A stretch of 64,000 nt of DNA from Quadrisphaera sp. DSM 44207. Its GTDB lineage: Bacteria; Actinomycetota; Actinomycetes; Actinomycetales; Quadrisphaeraceae. Made by a program: the position numbers and the translations under genes. This document shows positions 50,702 to 60,632 of this stretch, piece after piece; position 1 is the stretch's first letter; every line of letters starts with the position of its first letter. The stretch lies in contig NZ_FNKA01000004.1 of assembly GCF_900101335.1 (NCBI RefSeq), positions 124,001 to 188,000 on the forward strand, in the 5' to 3' direction. A model generated the notes under the pieces. The model made no database searches, had not been told where the DNA came from, and saw only the letters and a list, made by a program, of their open reading frames with translations.

Positions 50702-50797
50702 GGGGCCTCCTCGGTGCGGGACGGGTCCTCCCGCCGTGCCCGGACCGGCGCGCGATCATGCGCGCCGGAGCCCCGACTCATCGCCCCGTCCCCTCCT

Positions 50798-50841
50798 GGT
50801 CGTGCCCGTCCCGCCCGAGGGCGTGCGGGACGGGCACGACC
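50798..50841. terminator. Hairpin 1 downstream of clpB
   Basis: Perfect 17-bp stem (50798-50814 with 50825-50841) and a 10-base loop. It shares two bases with the adjacent palindrome, so only one of the two can fold fully. Confidence 0.8.
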
Positions 50842-50891
50842 ACGGCGAAGGGGGTGGCCACCCGCGCGGGTGGCCACCCCCTTCGCCGTGG
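50840..50891. terminator. Hairpin 2 downstream of clpB (52-bp perfect palindrome)
   Basis: Every base of 50840-50865 pairs with 50866-50891, centred on CCCGCGCGGG. It begins 13 bases past the clpB stop and would form a very stable transcript end. No T-run follows. Confidence 0.88.
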
Positions 50892-50904
50892 GCGGTCGGG
50901 GCCG

Positions 50905-53523
50905 TCAGGCCGCGGGAGCGGGCTCCTCGGCGCGGCGGACGAGCAGCCCGCTCGCGCCGCCGTCCTCGGCGGTGCGGTCGACGAGGACCGTGTCGCCGTC
51001 CCGGACCTCGCCCGAGAGCAGGGCCCAGGCCAGCTGGTCGCCGATCTCGCGCTGGACCAGCCGGCGCAGCGGCCGGGCGCCGTAGGCCGGGTCCCAGCCC
51101 TCGAGGGCCAGCCACTCGCGCGCGGCGTCGGTCACCTGCAGCCGCAGGCGCCGCTCGGCCAGGCGCCCGGCCATGCGCGCCACCTGCAGGTCGACGATCC
51201 GGCCGAGCTCGCCGGTGCCGAGCGCGTCGAAGACGACGACCTCGTCCAGGCGGTTGAGGAACTCCGGCTTGAAGGTGCGCCGGACGACGTCCATCACCGC
51301 GGCCCGCTGGGACTCCTTGTCGAGGGTGAGGTCGACGAGGAACTGCGAGCCGAGGTTGGAGGTCAGGATGAGGATGGTGTTGCGGAAGTCCACCGTCCGC
51401 CCCTGCCCGTCGGTCAGGCGCCCGTCGTCGAGCACCTGCAGGAGGACGTCGAAGACCTCCGGGTGCGCCTTCTCCACCTCGTCGAGCAGCACGACGCTGT
51501 AGGGGCGGCGCCGCACGGCCTCGGTCAGCTGGCCGCCGGCCTCGTACCCGACGTACCCGGGCGGGGCGCCGACGAGGCGGGCGACGGAGTGCTTCTCCCC
51601 GTACTCGCTCATGTCGATGCGGATCATGGCCCGCTCGTCGTCGAAGAGGAAGTCGGCCAGGGCCTTGGCCAGCTCCGTCTTCCCGACGCCGGTGGGGCCG
51701 AGGAAGAGGAAGGAGCCGGTGGGCCGGTCGGGGTCGGACACGCCCGCCCGCGAGCGCCGCACGGCGTCGGAGACGGCGCGCACGGCCTCGGCCTGCCCGA
51801 CCAGGCGCTCGCCGAGCACCTCCTCCATGCGCAGCAGCTTGCCGGTCTCGCCCTCCATCAGCCGCCCGACGGGGATGCCCGTCCAGGCGGAGACGACCTC
51901 GGCGATGTCGTCGGGCCCGACCCGCTCGGCGACCATGCGGTCATCGGACGGCGAGGCCTGGGCCTCGGCGGCCTGCGCCTGCTCCAGCTGGCGCTCGAGG
52001 TCGGCGATCTCGCCGTACTGGATGCGCGAGGCGGTCTCGTAGTCGGTGTCGCGCACCGCCCGCTCGTAGCGCACGCGGGCGTCGTCCAGGGCCGCCTTCA
52101 GCTCGCCGACCCGGTTCAGGCCGGCCTTCTGCTGCTCCCAGCGGGCCATCAGGCCGGCGAGGCGCTCGGTGCGGTCGGCCAGGTCGGCGCGCAGGCGCTG
52201 CAGGCGCTCGCGGGAGGCCTCGTCCTCCTCCTGCTCCAGGGCCAGCTCCTCCATGCGCAGCCGGTCGACGCTGCGGCGCAGCTCGTCGATCTCCACGGGC
52301 GAGGAGTCGATCTCCATGCGCAGGCGCGAGGCGGCCTCGTCGACGAGGTCGATCGCCTTGTCGGGCAGCTGGCGGCCGCTGATGTAGCGGGACGACAGCG
52401 TCGCGGCGGCGACCAGGGCGGCGTCGGTGATCTCCACCTTGTGGTGGGCCTCGTAGCGCTCGTTGAGACCGCGCAGGATCGCGACGGTGTCCTCCACGCT
52501 CGGCTCGCCGACGAAGACCTGCTGGAAGCGGCGCTCCAGGGCCGGGTCCTTCTCGATCCGCTCGCGGTACTCGTCCAGCGTGGTCGCGCCGACCAGGCGC
52601 AGCTCGCCGCGCGCCAGCATGGGCTTGAGCATGTTGCCCGCGTCGAGCGAGGAGTCCCCGCCCGCACCCGCGCCGACGACGGTGTGCAGCTCGTCGATGA
52701 AGGTGATGACCTGGCCCTGCGAGCCGCGGATCTCCTCCAGGACGGCCTTGAGGCGCTCCTCGAACTCGCCGCGGTACTTCGCGCCGGCGACCATCGCGCC
52801 CAGGTCGAGGGAGACCAGGCGCTTGCCGCGCAGCGACTCGGGGACGTCGCCGTCCACGATGCGCTGCGCCAGGCCCTCGACGACGGCGGTCTTGCCGACG
52901 CCGGGCTCGCCGATGAGGACCGGGTTGTTCTTGGTGCGCCGGGAGAGCACCTGCACGACGCGGCGGATCTCGGCGTCGCGGCCGATCACCGGGTCGATCG
53001 CGCCCTCGCGGGCGCGGGCGGTCAGGTCGACGCCGTACTGCTCGAGGGCGTTGAAGGTGCCCTCGGGGTCGGCCGAGGTGACCTTCGCGCCGCCGCGCAC
53101 GGTCGGCAGGGCCTCGCGCAGCGCCTCCGGGGTCGCGCCGGCGGCGCGCAGCGCCTCGCCGGTCGCGCCCTGGTCGGCGGCCAGGCCGAGGACCAGGTGG
53201 TCGGCGGAGACGAACGCGTCGCCCATCGCCTCGGACTCGGTGCGCGCCGTCGTCAGCGCGGTCAGCGCGGGCCGCGACAGCTGCGGGGCCGCCACCGAGG
53301 AGCCGGAGGCCGACGGCAGCGCGGCCAGCAGGGCGTCGGCGCGCGGGCGCAGGGCGGCGGGGTCGGCCCCGACGGCCTGCAGCAGGGCGGTGGCGACGCC
53401 GCCCTGCTGCAGCAGGGCGGCCAGCAGGTGGGCGGGCTCGACCTGCGGGTGGCCGGCCTGCACGGCGCGGCTCGCGGCGGCGGCCATCGCCTCCTGGCTC
53501 TTGGTGGTGAGCTTGAGCTCCAC
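50905..53523 (-). CDS. clpB: ATP-dependent disaggregase ClpB
   Basis: 872-residue Hsp100 that dissolves protein aggregates with DnaK. Clp-N domain (1-145), NBD1 ([29 protein letters not shown]), coiled-coil middle domain (about 410-530), NBD2 ([35 protein letters not shown]) and a C-terminal small domain are all complete. GTG with GGAGG upstream. Preceded by a HAIR operator, so HspR control is expected. Followed by two strong hairpins. Confidence 0.97.
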   Translation of the reverse strand: MELKLTTKSQEAMAAAASRAVQAGHPQVEPAHLLAALLQQGGVATALLQAVGADPAALRPRADALLAALPSASGSSVAAPQLSRPALTALTTARTESEAMGDAFVSADHLVLGLAADQGATGEALRAAGATPEALREALPTVRGGAKVTSADPEGTFNALEQYGVDLTARAREGAIDPVIGRDAEIRRVVQVLSRRTKNNPVLIGEPGVGKTAVVEGLAQRIVDGDVPESLRGKRLVSLDLGAMVAGAKYRGEFEERLKAVLEEIRGSQGQVITFIDELHTVVGAGAGGDSSLDAGNMLKPMLARGELRLVGATTLDEYRERIEKDPALERRFQQVFVGEPSVEDTVAILRGLNERYEAHHKVEITDAALVAAATLSSRYISGRQLPDKAIDLVDEAASRLRMEIDSSPVEIDELRRSVDRLRMEELALEQEEDEASRERLQRLRADLADRTERLAGLMARWEQQKAGLNRVGELKAALDDARVRYERAVRDTDYETASRIQYGEIADLERQLEQAQAAEAQASPSDDRMVAERVGPDDIAEVVSAWTGIPVGRLMEGETGKLLRMEEVLGERLVGQAEAVRAVSDAVRRSRAGVSDPDRPTGSFLFLGPTGVGKTELAKALADFLFDDERAMIRIDMSEYGEKHSVARLVGAPPGYVGYEAGGQLTEAVRRRPYSVVLLDEVEKAHPEVFDVLLQVLDDGRLTDGQGRTVDFRNTILILTSNLGSQFLVDLTLDKESQRAAVMDVVRRTFKPEFLNRLDEVVVFDALGTGELGRIVDLQVARMAGRLAERRLRLQVTDAAREWLALEGWDPAYGARPLRRLVQREIGDQLAWALLSGEVRDGDTVLVDRTAEDGGASGLLVRRAEEPAPAA

Positions 53524-53550
53524 GGGACCTCCGAACGGTGCTGGTTCAGT

Positions 53551-53571
53551 CTTGAGTCGGGATGACTCAAC
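53551..53571. promoter_or_regulatory. HAIR (HspR) operator of clpB
   Basis: CTTGAGTCGGGATGACTCAAC matches the HspR-associated inverted repeat CTTGAGT-N7-ACTCAAG in 13 of 14 defined bases. It lies 28 bases upstream of clpB, so HspR repression with heat release is expected. The carboxyltransferase gene beyond it is on the same strand and ends 72 bases away, so only clpB is likely controlled. Confidence 0.9.
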
Positions 53572-53642
53572 TGTGGTGTGCAACACCGCAGGGGCGCTCC
53601 TCCTTCCCGCCGCGGCGGGCCGGTCGGGATCAGCGGCCGGGG

Positions 53643-55160
53643 TCAGCGGCCGATGCGCCGGTAGCGCTGCAGGCGCGCCGTCGTCCGCTCGCCCGGCTCG
53701 CGCCCGCGCAGCGCGACGAGCTCGGCCTCGAGCACGCGGCCGAGGCGGGCGCAGAACTCCTCCGGCTCGGCCGCGGCGTCGGGGCGCTCCGGCACGACGG
53801 CGTCGACCAGGCCGGCCCGCACGAGGTCCACCGACCGCACGCCCTGCTGCGCGGCCATCTGGGGAGCGTGGTCGACGTCGCGGTGCACGATCGCGCTGGC
53901 GCCCTCCGGCGGCAGCGGCGAGAGCCAGCCGTGCTGGGCGGCCACGACGCGGTCGGCGGGCAGGAGCGCCAGCGCGGCCCCGCCGGCGCCGGAGCCGAGC
54001 AGCACCGCCAGCGTGGGCGCCGGCAGCGTGATGAGCTCGGCGAGGCAGCGGGCGATCTCCCCCGCGAGCCCGCCCTCCTCCGCCTCCACGGACAGCGCCG
54101 CGCCGGGGGTGTCGATGACGGTGACCAGCGGCAGGCGCAGCTCGCGCGCGAGGTTCATGCCGCGCCGGGCGGCGCGCAGGGCCGCGGGCCCCAGCCGCGT
54201 GCGGGTGGTCTGGCCCACGCGGTCCTGGCCGAGGAGCACGCACGAGGCCCCGCCGAAGCGGGCGAGGGCGAGCAGGAGGCCGGGCTCGGCCTCCCCGGCG
54301 CCCGTGCCCTGCAGGGGCAGGACGTCGGCGGCCGCGGAGCGCAGCAGCGCGCGCACGTCGGGGCGCTCGGGATCGCGCGAGCGCTCCACCGACGTCCACG
54401 CGGGCACGTCCGGCAGCCCCTGCCCGGACCCGCCGGCGTCCAGCACGTCGCCGGGCCGCGGCGCCGGCGCGGGAACGGGCGGGGCGAGGAGGATCCCGAG
54501 GGCCCGGGCGGCGACGTCGCGCACCTGCTCGGGCGGCACGACGGCGTCCACGAGGCCGTGGCGCACGAGGTTCTCCGCCCGCTGCACGCCCTCGGGGAAG
54601 GGCTCCCCGTGCAGGGCCTCGTAGACGCGGGGGCCGAGGAAGCCGATCAGCGCCCCCGGCTCGGCGACCGTGACGTGCCCGAGGGAGCCCCAGGAGGCGA
54701 AGACGCCGCCGGTGGTGGGGTGGCGCAGGTGGACGAGGTAGGGCAGGCCCGCGGCGCGGTGCGCGGCGACGGCCGCGGAGACCTTGACCATCTGCAGGAA
54801 GGCCACGGTGCCCTCCTGCATGCGCGTGCCCCCGGACGCCGGGGCGACGAGCAGCGGCAGGCCCTCCGCCGTCGCCCGCTCCACGGCGCCCACGAGGCGC
54901 TCGGCGGCGGCGACGCCGATGGACCCGCCGAGGAAGGCGAACTCCGAGGCGGCGACCGCCACGCGCCGCCCGTGCACGAGCCCCTCGCCCGTGAGCACCG
55001 CCTCGTCCGCGCCGGAGCGCTGCGCCGCCCGCTCCAGGGCGGCGCGGTACTCGGGCGAGGCCGGCGGCTGCTGCGGCGGGACGTCCCAGGAGCGCAGCGT
55101 GCCCGGGTCGACGACGAGCTCGAGCAGGTCCCGGGCGCCCGCGCTCACCGGCTCACCCAC
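53643..55160 (-). CDS. Acyl-CoA carboxylase carboxyltransferase, fused beta-alpha type
   Basis: 505 residues in a two-domain crotonase-fold layout. The N-terminal half is AccD-like ([35 protein letters not shown]) and the C-terminal half AccA-like ([50 protein letters not shown]). No zinc-finger region is seen. It transfers carboxyl groups to acetyl- or acyl-CoA; a biotin carboxylase/BCCP is not in the window. GTG start at 55160 (or 55148), inside a GTGAGCCG repeat. Last gene of a four-gene minus-strand cluster. Confidence 0.85.
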   Translation of the reverse strand: MGEPVSAGARDLLELVVDPGTLRSWDVPPQQPPASPEYRAALERAAQRSGADEAVLTGEGLVHGRRVAVAASEFAFLGGSIGVAAAERLVGAVERATAEGLPLLVAPASGGTRMQEGTVAFLQMVKVSAAVAAHRAAGLPYLVHLRHPTTGGVFASWGSLGHVTVAEPGALIGFLGPRVYEALHGEPFPEGVQRAENLVRHGLVDAVVPPEQVRDVAARALGILLAPPVPAPAPRPGDVLDAGGSGQGLPDVPAWTSVERSRDPERPDVRALLRSAAADVLPLQGTGAGEAEPGLLLALARFGGASCVLLGQDRVGQTTRTRLGPAALRAARRGMNLARELRLPLVTVIDTPGAALSVEAEEGGLAGEIARCLAELITLPAPTLAVLLGSGAGGAALALLPADRVVAAQHGWLSPLPPEGASAIVHRDVDHAPQMAAQQGVRSVDLVRAGLVDAVVPERPDAAAEPEEFCARLGRVLEAELVALRGREPGERTTARLQRYRRIGR

Positions 55161-55180
55161 CGGCTCACCGGCTCACCCGC

Positions 55181-56374
55181 TCACTCGCCGTCCAGCCAGG
55201 CGCGCACCGCCGCGCCGTCGGCGTCGAGCACCGGCGGGGCGACGTGCTCGCGGCGCGTGGTCTCCGCGCCGTCCTGGCCGAAGAAGCGCAGCGGCGGGCC
55301 CGGCAGGGAGATCCGGCCCAGCGTGGCGTGCTCGACGTCGACGACCAGCCCCTGGCTGAGGGTCTGCTCCCACCCGTAGACCTCCGAGAGGTCGCGCACC
55401 CTCCCCGCCGGCACGCCGACCTCGTCGAGGCGGGCGAGGAGGCGCTCGGCGGGCCAGGAGGCGAACGCCTCCTCCACCCGCGCGATCACCTCCTCGCGGT
55501 GGGCGACGCGCTCGCCGTTGGTGGCCATGCCCTCGGTGGCGGGGTCGACGTCGAAGGCCGCGCAGAAGCGCTGCCACAGCCCCTCGCTGCCGACGGCGAT
55601 CTGCACCGACCCGTCGGCGCACCGGAACAGCCCGTAGGGGGCGATGGAGGGGTGGTGGTTGCCCTGCGCCCGCCCGACCTCGCCGGCCACCGTCCAGCGG
55701 GTGCCCTGGAAGGCGTGGACGCCGACGATCGCGGCGAGCAGCGACGTCCGCACGAGCTGCCCGCGCCCGGTGCGCTCGCGCTCGAGCAGCGCGGCGAGGA
55801 CGCCGTAGGCGCCGTACATGCCCGCGAGCAGGTCGCCGATGGGCACGCCGACGCGCTGCGGGTCCTCCGGCGACGGCCCGGTGATCGACATCAGGCCCGC
55901 CTCGCCCTGGGCGATCTGGTCGTAGCCCGCGCGCCCGCCCTCGGGCCCGTCGTGGCCGAAGCCGCTGATCGACAGGACGACCAGGCGCGGGTTGAGCGCG
56001 AACAGGCGCTCGGCGCCGAAGCCGAGGCGCTCCAGGACGCCGGGGCGGAAGTTCTCCAGCAGCACGTCCGCCCGCTCGAGCAGCCGCGCGAGCACCCCGC
56101 GGCCGTCGTCGGACTTCAGGTCCAGGGCGAGGGACTCCTTGTTGCGGTTGCACGAGAGGAAGTACGTCGACTCCCGGCCCGCGCCCTCCGCGTCCGGCTG
56201 CACGAACGGCGGGCCCCAGCCGCGGGTGTCGTCACCCGCGCCGGGGGTCTCCACCTTGACCACGCGGGCGCCGAGGTCGCCCAGCATCATCCCGGCGTGC
56301 GGGCCGGCGAGGGCGCGGGTGAGGTCGACGACGAGGACGCCGTCCAGGGGGCCCGGCACGGGGATCTCCTTCAC
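55181..56374 (-). CDS. CaiB/BaiF class III CoA-transferase
   Basis: 397 residues. LDGVLVVDLTRALAGPHAGM, KVETPGAGDDTRGWGPPF, NRNKESLALDLK and GYDQIAQGEAGLMS include the catalytic aspartate of the family. It moves CoA between acyl-CoAs and free carboxylates. The GTG overlaps the transporter stop (GTGA), so uptake and activation are coupled. The acid is unknown; a dicarboxylate such as malonate is a guess from the MatC-like neighbour. Confidence 0.9.
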   Translation of the reverse strand: MKEIPVPGPLDGVLVVDLTRALAGPHAGMMLGDLGARVVKVETPGAGDDTRGWGPPFVQPDAEGAGRESTYFLSCNRNKESLALDLKSDDGRGVLARLLERADVLLENFRPGVLERLGFGAERLFALNPRLVVLSISGFGHDGPEGGRAGYDQIAQGEAGLMSITGPSPEDPQRVGVPIGDLLAGMYGAYGVLAALLERERTGRGQLVRTSLLAAIVGVHAFQGTRWTVAGEVGRAQGNHHPSIAPYGLFRCADGSVQIAVGSEGLWQRFCAAFDVDPATEGMATNGERVAHREEVIARVEEAFASWPAERLLARLDEVGVPAGRVRDLSEVYGWEQTLSQGLVVDVEHATLGRISLPGPPLRFFGQDGAETTRREHVAPPVLDADGAAVRAWLDGE

Positions 56375-57825
56375 AGCAGGACGACGAAGACGAGCCAGAG
56401 CAGGACCGGCGCGGCGACGGTGACCAGGGCGCCGTAGGACAGCAGCTGGCGGAAGAAGACGTCTCGGTCGACGCCGCGGGCGTTGGCCAGCACGAGCGCG
56501 CCGTTGGTGGAGAACGGGCTGACGTCGACGATGGTCGAGGAGACGGCCAGGGCGGCGATGAAGGTGACGGCGCCGACGCCGGTGCCCTCCTGCAGGAACG
56601 GCACGGCGAGCGGGATGATCGAGCCCAGCACGGCGGTGGAGGAGGCGAACGCGGAGACCACCGCGCCGATGAAGCACAGCAGCAGCGCCGCCAGCAGCGG
56701 GGACGCCAGGCCCGCGACGCTGTTGCCGACGTAGTCGATCGTGCCCATCTCCTGCAGCACGGCGACGTACGTGCTCACCCCGGTGATGAGGACGATCTCC
56801 GGCCAGGTCACCTGCCCCAGGGCGCCCTTCTGGGTGCGCGGGGAGACCAGGGAGAGCACGAGCCCGATGGTGATGGCCACGAACCCGATCTCCAGGTCGA
56901 AGACGAGGACCAGGACGGCGAGGGCGAGGATGCCGAGCACCGTCAGCACCTGGTAGGGGCGGCTGTGATCGGCCGCCGGGGTCTGCGCGCGCGCGAAGTT
57001 CGCCTCCCGGCGCAGCTCCTCGGTCAGGGCCTCGTCCTCGGCGTCCCCGAACGCCTGCGGGCCGGACTGCCCGGAGACCGCGCTGCCGGTCGGGGCCGCG
57101 GGGGAGGCGGGAGACGCGCCGGCCGCGGCGGCCCCGGCGCCGCCGCCCGCCGCGCGGGCGCCCACGAGCCCGGGCGCCCCGGCGCCGTCCCCGGCCCCGG
57201 TCGCGGGCGCCGTGCGCTGGCGCATGAGCTTGCGGCCCCCCAGGAGGAGGAAGAGCACCGCGGCCACGAGGGTGTTCACGGCGAGGCTGGCGAGGAACGT
57301 GACGGTCTCGTTCAGCGGCAGCCCCGCCTCCTCGACCACGCCGTTGGTGATGGTGCCGTAGATGCTGATCGGCGAGAACCCGCCCGCCTGCGCCCCGTGG
57401 ATGACCATGAGGCCCATCAGCAGCGGGCTGATGCCGTGCTGCACGGCGAAGCCGAGCGCGATCGGGGCGATGATCGCGACCGCCCCGGGGCTGACCGCCC
57501 CGACCGCGGTGAGCACCGCCGCGAGCGCGAACATGATCCACGGGATGGTGGCCACGCGCCCGCGCACCGCCCGCACCGCCAGGGAGACGAGCCAGTCGAT
57601 GGTGCCGTTGTTCTGGGCGATGGCGAACAGGTACGTGATGCCGACGAGGGTCAGGAACAGGCCCGCGGGGAAGCCGCCGAGGATCCCGTCCGCGTCCAGG
57701 CCCGCCACCAGGGTCCCGACGAGGAAGGCGCCGACGAAGGCCAGCACGCCCATGTTGATCGGCAGCACGGTGGCGACGACGAACATCACCACCAGGACGA
57801 GGATCGACAGGAGTTCTGGGGACAC
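56371..57825 (-). CDS. MatC/SLC13-type carboxylate transporter
   Basis: 484 residues with about 11-12 helices in two halves, each with a hydrophobic hairpin. The N-terminal half (LPINMGVLAFVGAFLVGTLV, NNGTIDWLVSLAVRAV, GAVSPGAVAIIAPIALGFA) matches the dicarboxylate carrier MatC type. An Ala/Gly/Pro-rich cytoplasmic linker of about 80 residues separates the halves. VDVSPFSTNGALVLANA is the second SPFST-like site. GTG with GAGGAGGAG upstream. Confidence 0.86.
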   Translation of the reverse strand: MSPELLSILVLVVMFVVATVLPINMGVLAFVGAFLVGTLVAGLDADGILGGFPAGLFLTLVGITYLFAIAQNNGTIDWLVSLAVRAVRGRVATIPWIMFALAAVLTAVGAVSPGAVAIIAPIALGFAVQHGISPLLMGLMVIHGAQAGGFSPISIYGTITNGVVEEAGLPLNETVTFLASLAVNTLVAAVLFLLLGGRKLMRQRTAPATGAGDGAGAPGLVGARAAGGGAGAAAAGASPASPAAPTGSAVSGQSGPQAFGDAEDEALTEELRREANFARAQTPAADHSRPYQVLTVLGILALAVLVLVFDLEIGFVAITIGLVLSLVSPRTQKGALGQVTWPEIVLITGVSTYVAVLQEMGTIDYVGNSVAGLASPLLAALLLCFIGAVVSAFASSTAVLGSIIPLAVPFLQEGTGVGAVTFIAALAVSSTIVDVSPFSTNGALVLANARGVDRDVFFRQLLSYGALVTVAAPVLLWLVFVVLL

Positions 57826-57914
57826 GGTCTCCTCCTCGAGACGCAGCCGGTGTGCGGTGTGGTGGCGCGGGGTGGCGCGGGTGGCGCGGTGCGGGGTGGC
57901 GCCGGTGGCGCGGG

Positions 57915-59906
57915 TCAGCCGCCGAACGCCAGCGCGGCGTCGTCCGCGCTGCTCCCCGCGGCCGTGGGGTCGGCGGTGGCCCCGGCGGCCCGGTCCGCGC
58001 CGGCGTCCGCGGCGTCCTCGGCGAGCGCCGCGGCGGTGCTGTCGCGGCTGACGACGGCGGGGTCGACGCGCAGCACCGCGTAGCCCCCGACCGCCCCGGC
58101 GCCGAACCCGGGCGCGAACACCCGCACCGGCCGGTCGATCACCCCGTCGCGCACCGCGTCGGCCACGGCGATCGGGATGCTCGCGGCGGAGACGTTGCCG
58201 ACCTCGGCGATGTCGAAGTAGAGGGCCTCCGCGGGCAGGCCGGCGGAGGTCGCCAGCTTCGTCACCATCGTCTTGTTGGCCTGGTGGGGGACGACGAGCT
58301 CGATGCTGTCGAGCAGGGTGTCCGCGGCGCCGTCCGGGTCGGGCAGGGTCCTCAGCTCCTCGATCATCTGCCGCAGGTAGCGCCCGGCCAGGGAGCGCAC
58401 CTCCGGCCCGTAGACGGTGATGCTGTTCGCGAACGCCGGGTTGGGCCAGACGATGGAGTTCACCTCGCTGACCGGGCCGCTCGCGTACGTCTGCAGCACC
58501 TCGATGTCCGGTGCCGCGCCCTCCGGCGCGGGCCCGACGACGACCGCCGCCGCGCCGTCACCGAAGATCATCCGCGAGGGGCGCACCGTGCCGATCTTGT
58601 CGGAGAACTTCTCCCCGCACACGACGAGCACCGGGCGGCGCACCTCCTGCAGCAGCCGCGTCGCCTCCGCCAGCCCGTAGGGGAACCCGGCGCAGGCCGC
58701 GACGAGGTCGACCGAGGCGTGCGTCTGGTGCATCCCGAGCTGCCCCGACAGCCACGTGGCGGTGGAGGGCATCAGCCGGGTGCTCGTGCAGGTGCAGAAC
58801 AGGACGGCGCCGATCTCCTCCGGCTCCCGCCCCGCCACGGCCAGCGCCCGCTGCGCCGCCTCCAGCGCGAGGTCCTCCAGCGGGCGCGCGGTGTAGAGCC
58901 GCTGCTCGATCCCGGTCTTGTCCGTGATCTCCTGCGCCGTCATCGGCGACCAGCTGTAGGCGGCGTTGCGGATCAGGTCCACGTTCGTGCACGGCTGCTC
59001 GCCCTTGACGACGGCGAGGGCCTCCAGACGCGGCATCACCGCCACGTCGCGGCGCACCTGCACGGCCGGGTAGGGCTGCACCGGGGGCCGCGCCTGCGGT
59101 GCCGCGGCCGGCCTCGTGCGCGGCGCCTGCTGCCCGGTGCGCACCCGGCGCAGGAAGTCCAGGACGTCGCGGTCGCGGGGGTGGAACAGGACCACGTGGT
59201 CCTCGTCACGCAGGGAGGCGACCTCGACGAGCTCGGTCTGCGAGCGCTCCCACGGGTACTGGTTGTGCAGCACCATCGCCCAGCGGTGCAGCGCCTCCAG
59301 CTCGGGCACGTCCTCGGCGCAGTCGACGATCTGCTGGTGGCTGAAGACCGGGTAGTCCGGGTCGTAGGCCCGCAGGCGCCAGGTGCGGTTGCCCGGGTCC
59401 GCCACGGCCTCGGCCACCGTCGGCTTGACCGCCGGCAGCTCCGTCGCGTGGTGCCGCTTGTGCCGGTAGAGGTCGAAGAGGACCTCGAAGATGCGGTCCT
59501 CCGACTCCGCGCCCGGACCGGGCGGCAGGCTCGGGTACAGGCCCTCGACCGCCGCGATCTTGCGGTCGGCGTCCTGCCACGGCTCCAGCACCGGGAGGAA
59601 GACGTCCTCGCGCGAGCGGGGCACGTCTCCCCAGCGCGTGGGCAGCAGGTCGTACATCGTCACGGCGAACCGGTTGGCCCAGAACAGGTGCAGCGCCAGG
59701 TCGCGCAGCAGCTCGTAGCGCGTCGCGTAGGAGCCCGCCTCGACGCGGCGCAGGATCTCGGTGCCGCTGGGGGCCTTGGTCTCGAAGTCGCGCCGGACGA
59801 CGTCGTCGAGCTCCTCCAGGCTCTCGATGCCGGAGAAGTCGAGCTCCGGGGTGTAGCTGGAGGGCAGGACCAGACGCCCTGCGCGGTCCAGGACGAACGA
59901 GCGCAT
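57915..59906 (-). CDS. FabH-like ketoacyl synthase III with an unknown N-terminal domain
   Basis: 663 residues. About 1-260 form a domain I do not recognise (helical, with LALHLFWANRFAVTMYDLL, FDLYRHKRHHATELPA and FLRRVRTG). A Pro/Ala/Arg-rich linker (260-285) leads to a KAS III domain (285-625): VAACAGFPYGLAEA with Cys405, VVPHQANKTMV and EVGNVSAASIPIAVADAV give the Cys-His-Asn triad, and APGFGAGAVGGYAVL closes the fold. It would condense an acyl-CoA starter with an extender. An Ala/Asp-rich tail follows. ATG with GGGGAG upstream. Confidence 0.88.
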   Translation of the reverse strand: MRSFVLDRAGRLVLPSSYTPELDFSGIESLEELDDVVRRDFETKAPSGTEILRRVEAGSYATRYELLRDLALHLFWANRFAVTMYDLLPTRWGDVPRSREDVFLPVLEPWQDADRKIAAVEGLYPSLPPGPGAESEDRIFEVLFDLYRHKRHHATELPAVKPTVAEAVADPGNRTWRLRAYDPDYPVFSHQQIVDCAEDVPELEALHRWAMVLHNQYPWERSQTELVEVASLRDEDHVVLFHPRDRDVLDFLRRVRTGQQAPRTRPAAAPQARPPVQPYPAVQVRRDVAVMPRLEALAVVKGEQPCTNVDLIRNAAYSWSPMTAQEITDKTGIEQRLYTARPLEDLALEAAQRALAVAGREPEEIGAVLFCTCTSTRLMPSTATWLSGQLGMHQTHASVDLVAACAGFPYGLAEATRLLQEVRRPVLVVCGEKFSDKIGTVRPSRMIFGDGAAAVVVGPAPEGAAPDIEVLQTYASGPVSEVNSIVWPNPAFANSITVYGPEVRSLAGRYLRQMIEELRTLPDPDGAADTLLDSIELVVPHQANKTMVTKLATSAGLPAEALYFDIAEVGNVSAASIPIAVADAVRDGVIDRPVRVFAPGFGAGAVGGYAVLRVDPAVVSRDSTAAALAEDAADAGADRAAGATADPTAAGSSADDAALAFGG

Positions 59907-60090
59907 CGCACTCCCCTTCCGGCGGCACTGCCAGCGGCACCCGGCCCGCGCGCCGGGACGGCGCGGCGCGGGTCGAGCAGGACGCCGATCCTCGCGCACT
60001 CCGCCGCGATGCACACCCGGGGGCGCCGGTCCCGGTGCCCGCCGACCGCGCACCGCCTCGGGGCCTCTCCGCATCGCGGCGTCGCAGCGC
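59907..60090. other. Upstream region of the FabH-like gene
   Basis: Contains the FabH-like ribosome binding site and otherwise GC-rich DNA. No gene is seen. With the repeats that follow it forms a 730-bp gene-free stretch up to gnd. Confidence 0.5.
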
Positions 60091-60202
60091 GGGCGCGGGC
60101 GCTCGGGCGCGGATGCACGGGCGCGGGCGCTCGGGCGCGAATGCACGGGCGCGGGCGCTCGGGCGCGAATGCACGGGCGCGGGCGCTCGGGCGCGAATGC
60201 AC
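60091..60202. repeat. Four tandem copies of a 28-bp unit
   Basis: GGGCGCGGGCGCTCGGGCGC followed by GAATGCAC, four contiguous copies, the first with one change (GGATG). Each carries an ATGCAC motif. No unique spacers are present, so it is not CRISPR. Confidence 0.95.
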
Positions 60203-60213
60203 GGGCGCGGCGT

Positions 60214-60250
60214 TGCTGCTGGGATGCCGCGCTGCTGCTGGGATGCCGCG
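60214..60250. repeat. 19-bp tandem duplication
   Basis: TGCTGCTGGGATGCCGCG occurs twice, 19 bases apart. Confidence 0.88.
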
Positions 60251-60300
60251 CCGGAGGGGCCCGCACGGCCGTGCGCCGCGGCATCCGGAGCGCATCGCCG

Positions 60301-60366
60301 CGCCCGAGCGGCAACACGGCGCCCGAGCGGCAACACGGCGCCCGAGCGGCAACACGGCGCCCGAGC
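60301..60366. repeat. 19-bp tandem repeat, about 3.5 copies
   Basis: CGCCCGAGCGGCAACACGG three times exactly plus a partial copy. Confidence 0.95.
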
Positions 60367-60480
60367 CGCCGAGCGGCGTCCGACCTGCGCGCAGGAACGG
60401 GCGGGTACGGGCGGGTACGGGCGGGCCCGGCCACATGCGGGCAGGTGCGGTCACTGGGCGGTGCTGTGCTCGTCCCGGAT

Positions 60481-60533
60481 GAGCACGGGGTGGCCCCGTG
60501 CCCGTTGGACGGGCACTGGGTGGCCCCGTGCTC
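60481..60533. terminator. Alternative hairpins in the gnd downstream region
   Basis: Three stems compete: 60483-60490 with 60494-60501, 60498-60503 with 60511-60516, and the outer 60481-60490 with 60524-60533 (10 bp). They lie 106-158 bases past the gnd stop, so a secondary terminator is the simplest reading; a leader element for a downstream gene is possible. Confidence 0.5.
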
Positions 60534-60598
60534 ACGACGGGCGGGGCGATGGGCCCGCGCAGCCGGACCCGCACGGACGAGCTCGGGCGGCCGCGCAG

Positions 60599-60632
60599 CC
60601 GGGCCCGCGCGCCGTCGAGCGCGCGGGCCCGG
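60599..60632. terminator. Terminator hairpin of gnd
   Basis: Perfect 13-bp stem (CCGGGCCCGCGCG and its complement) with an 8-base loop, starting seven bases past the gnd stop codon on the minus strand. Confidence 0.8.

Noticed and set aside
60091-60366. Repeats as a possible CRISPR array
   Set aside because: Units are contiguous with no unique spacers and no cas genes are near.
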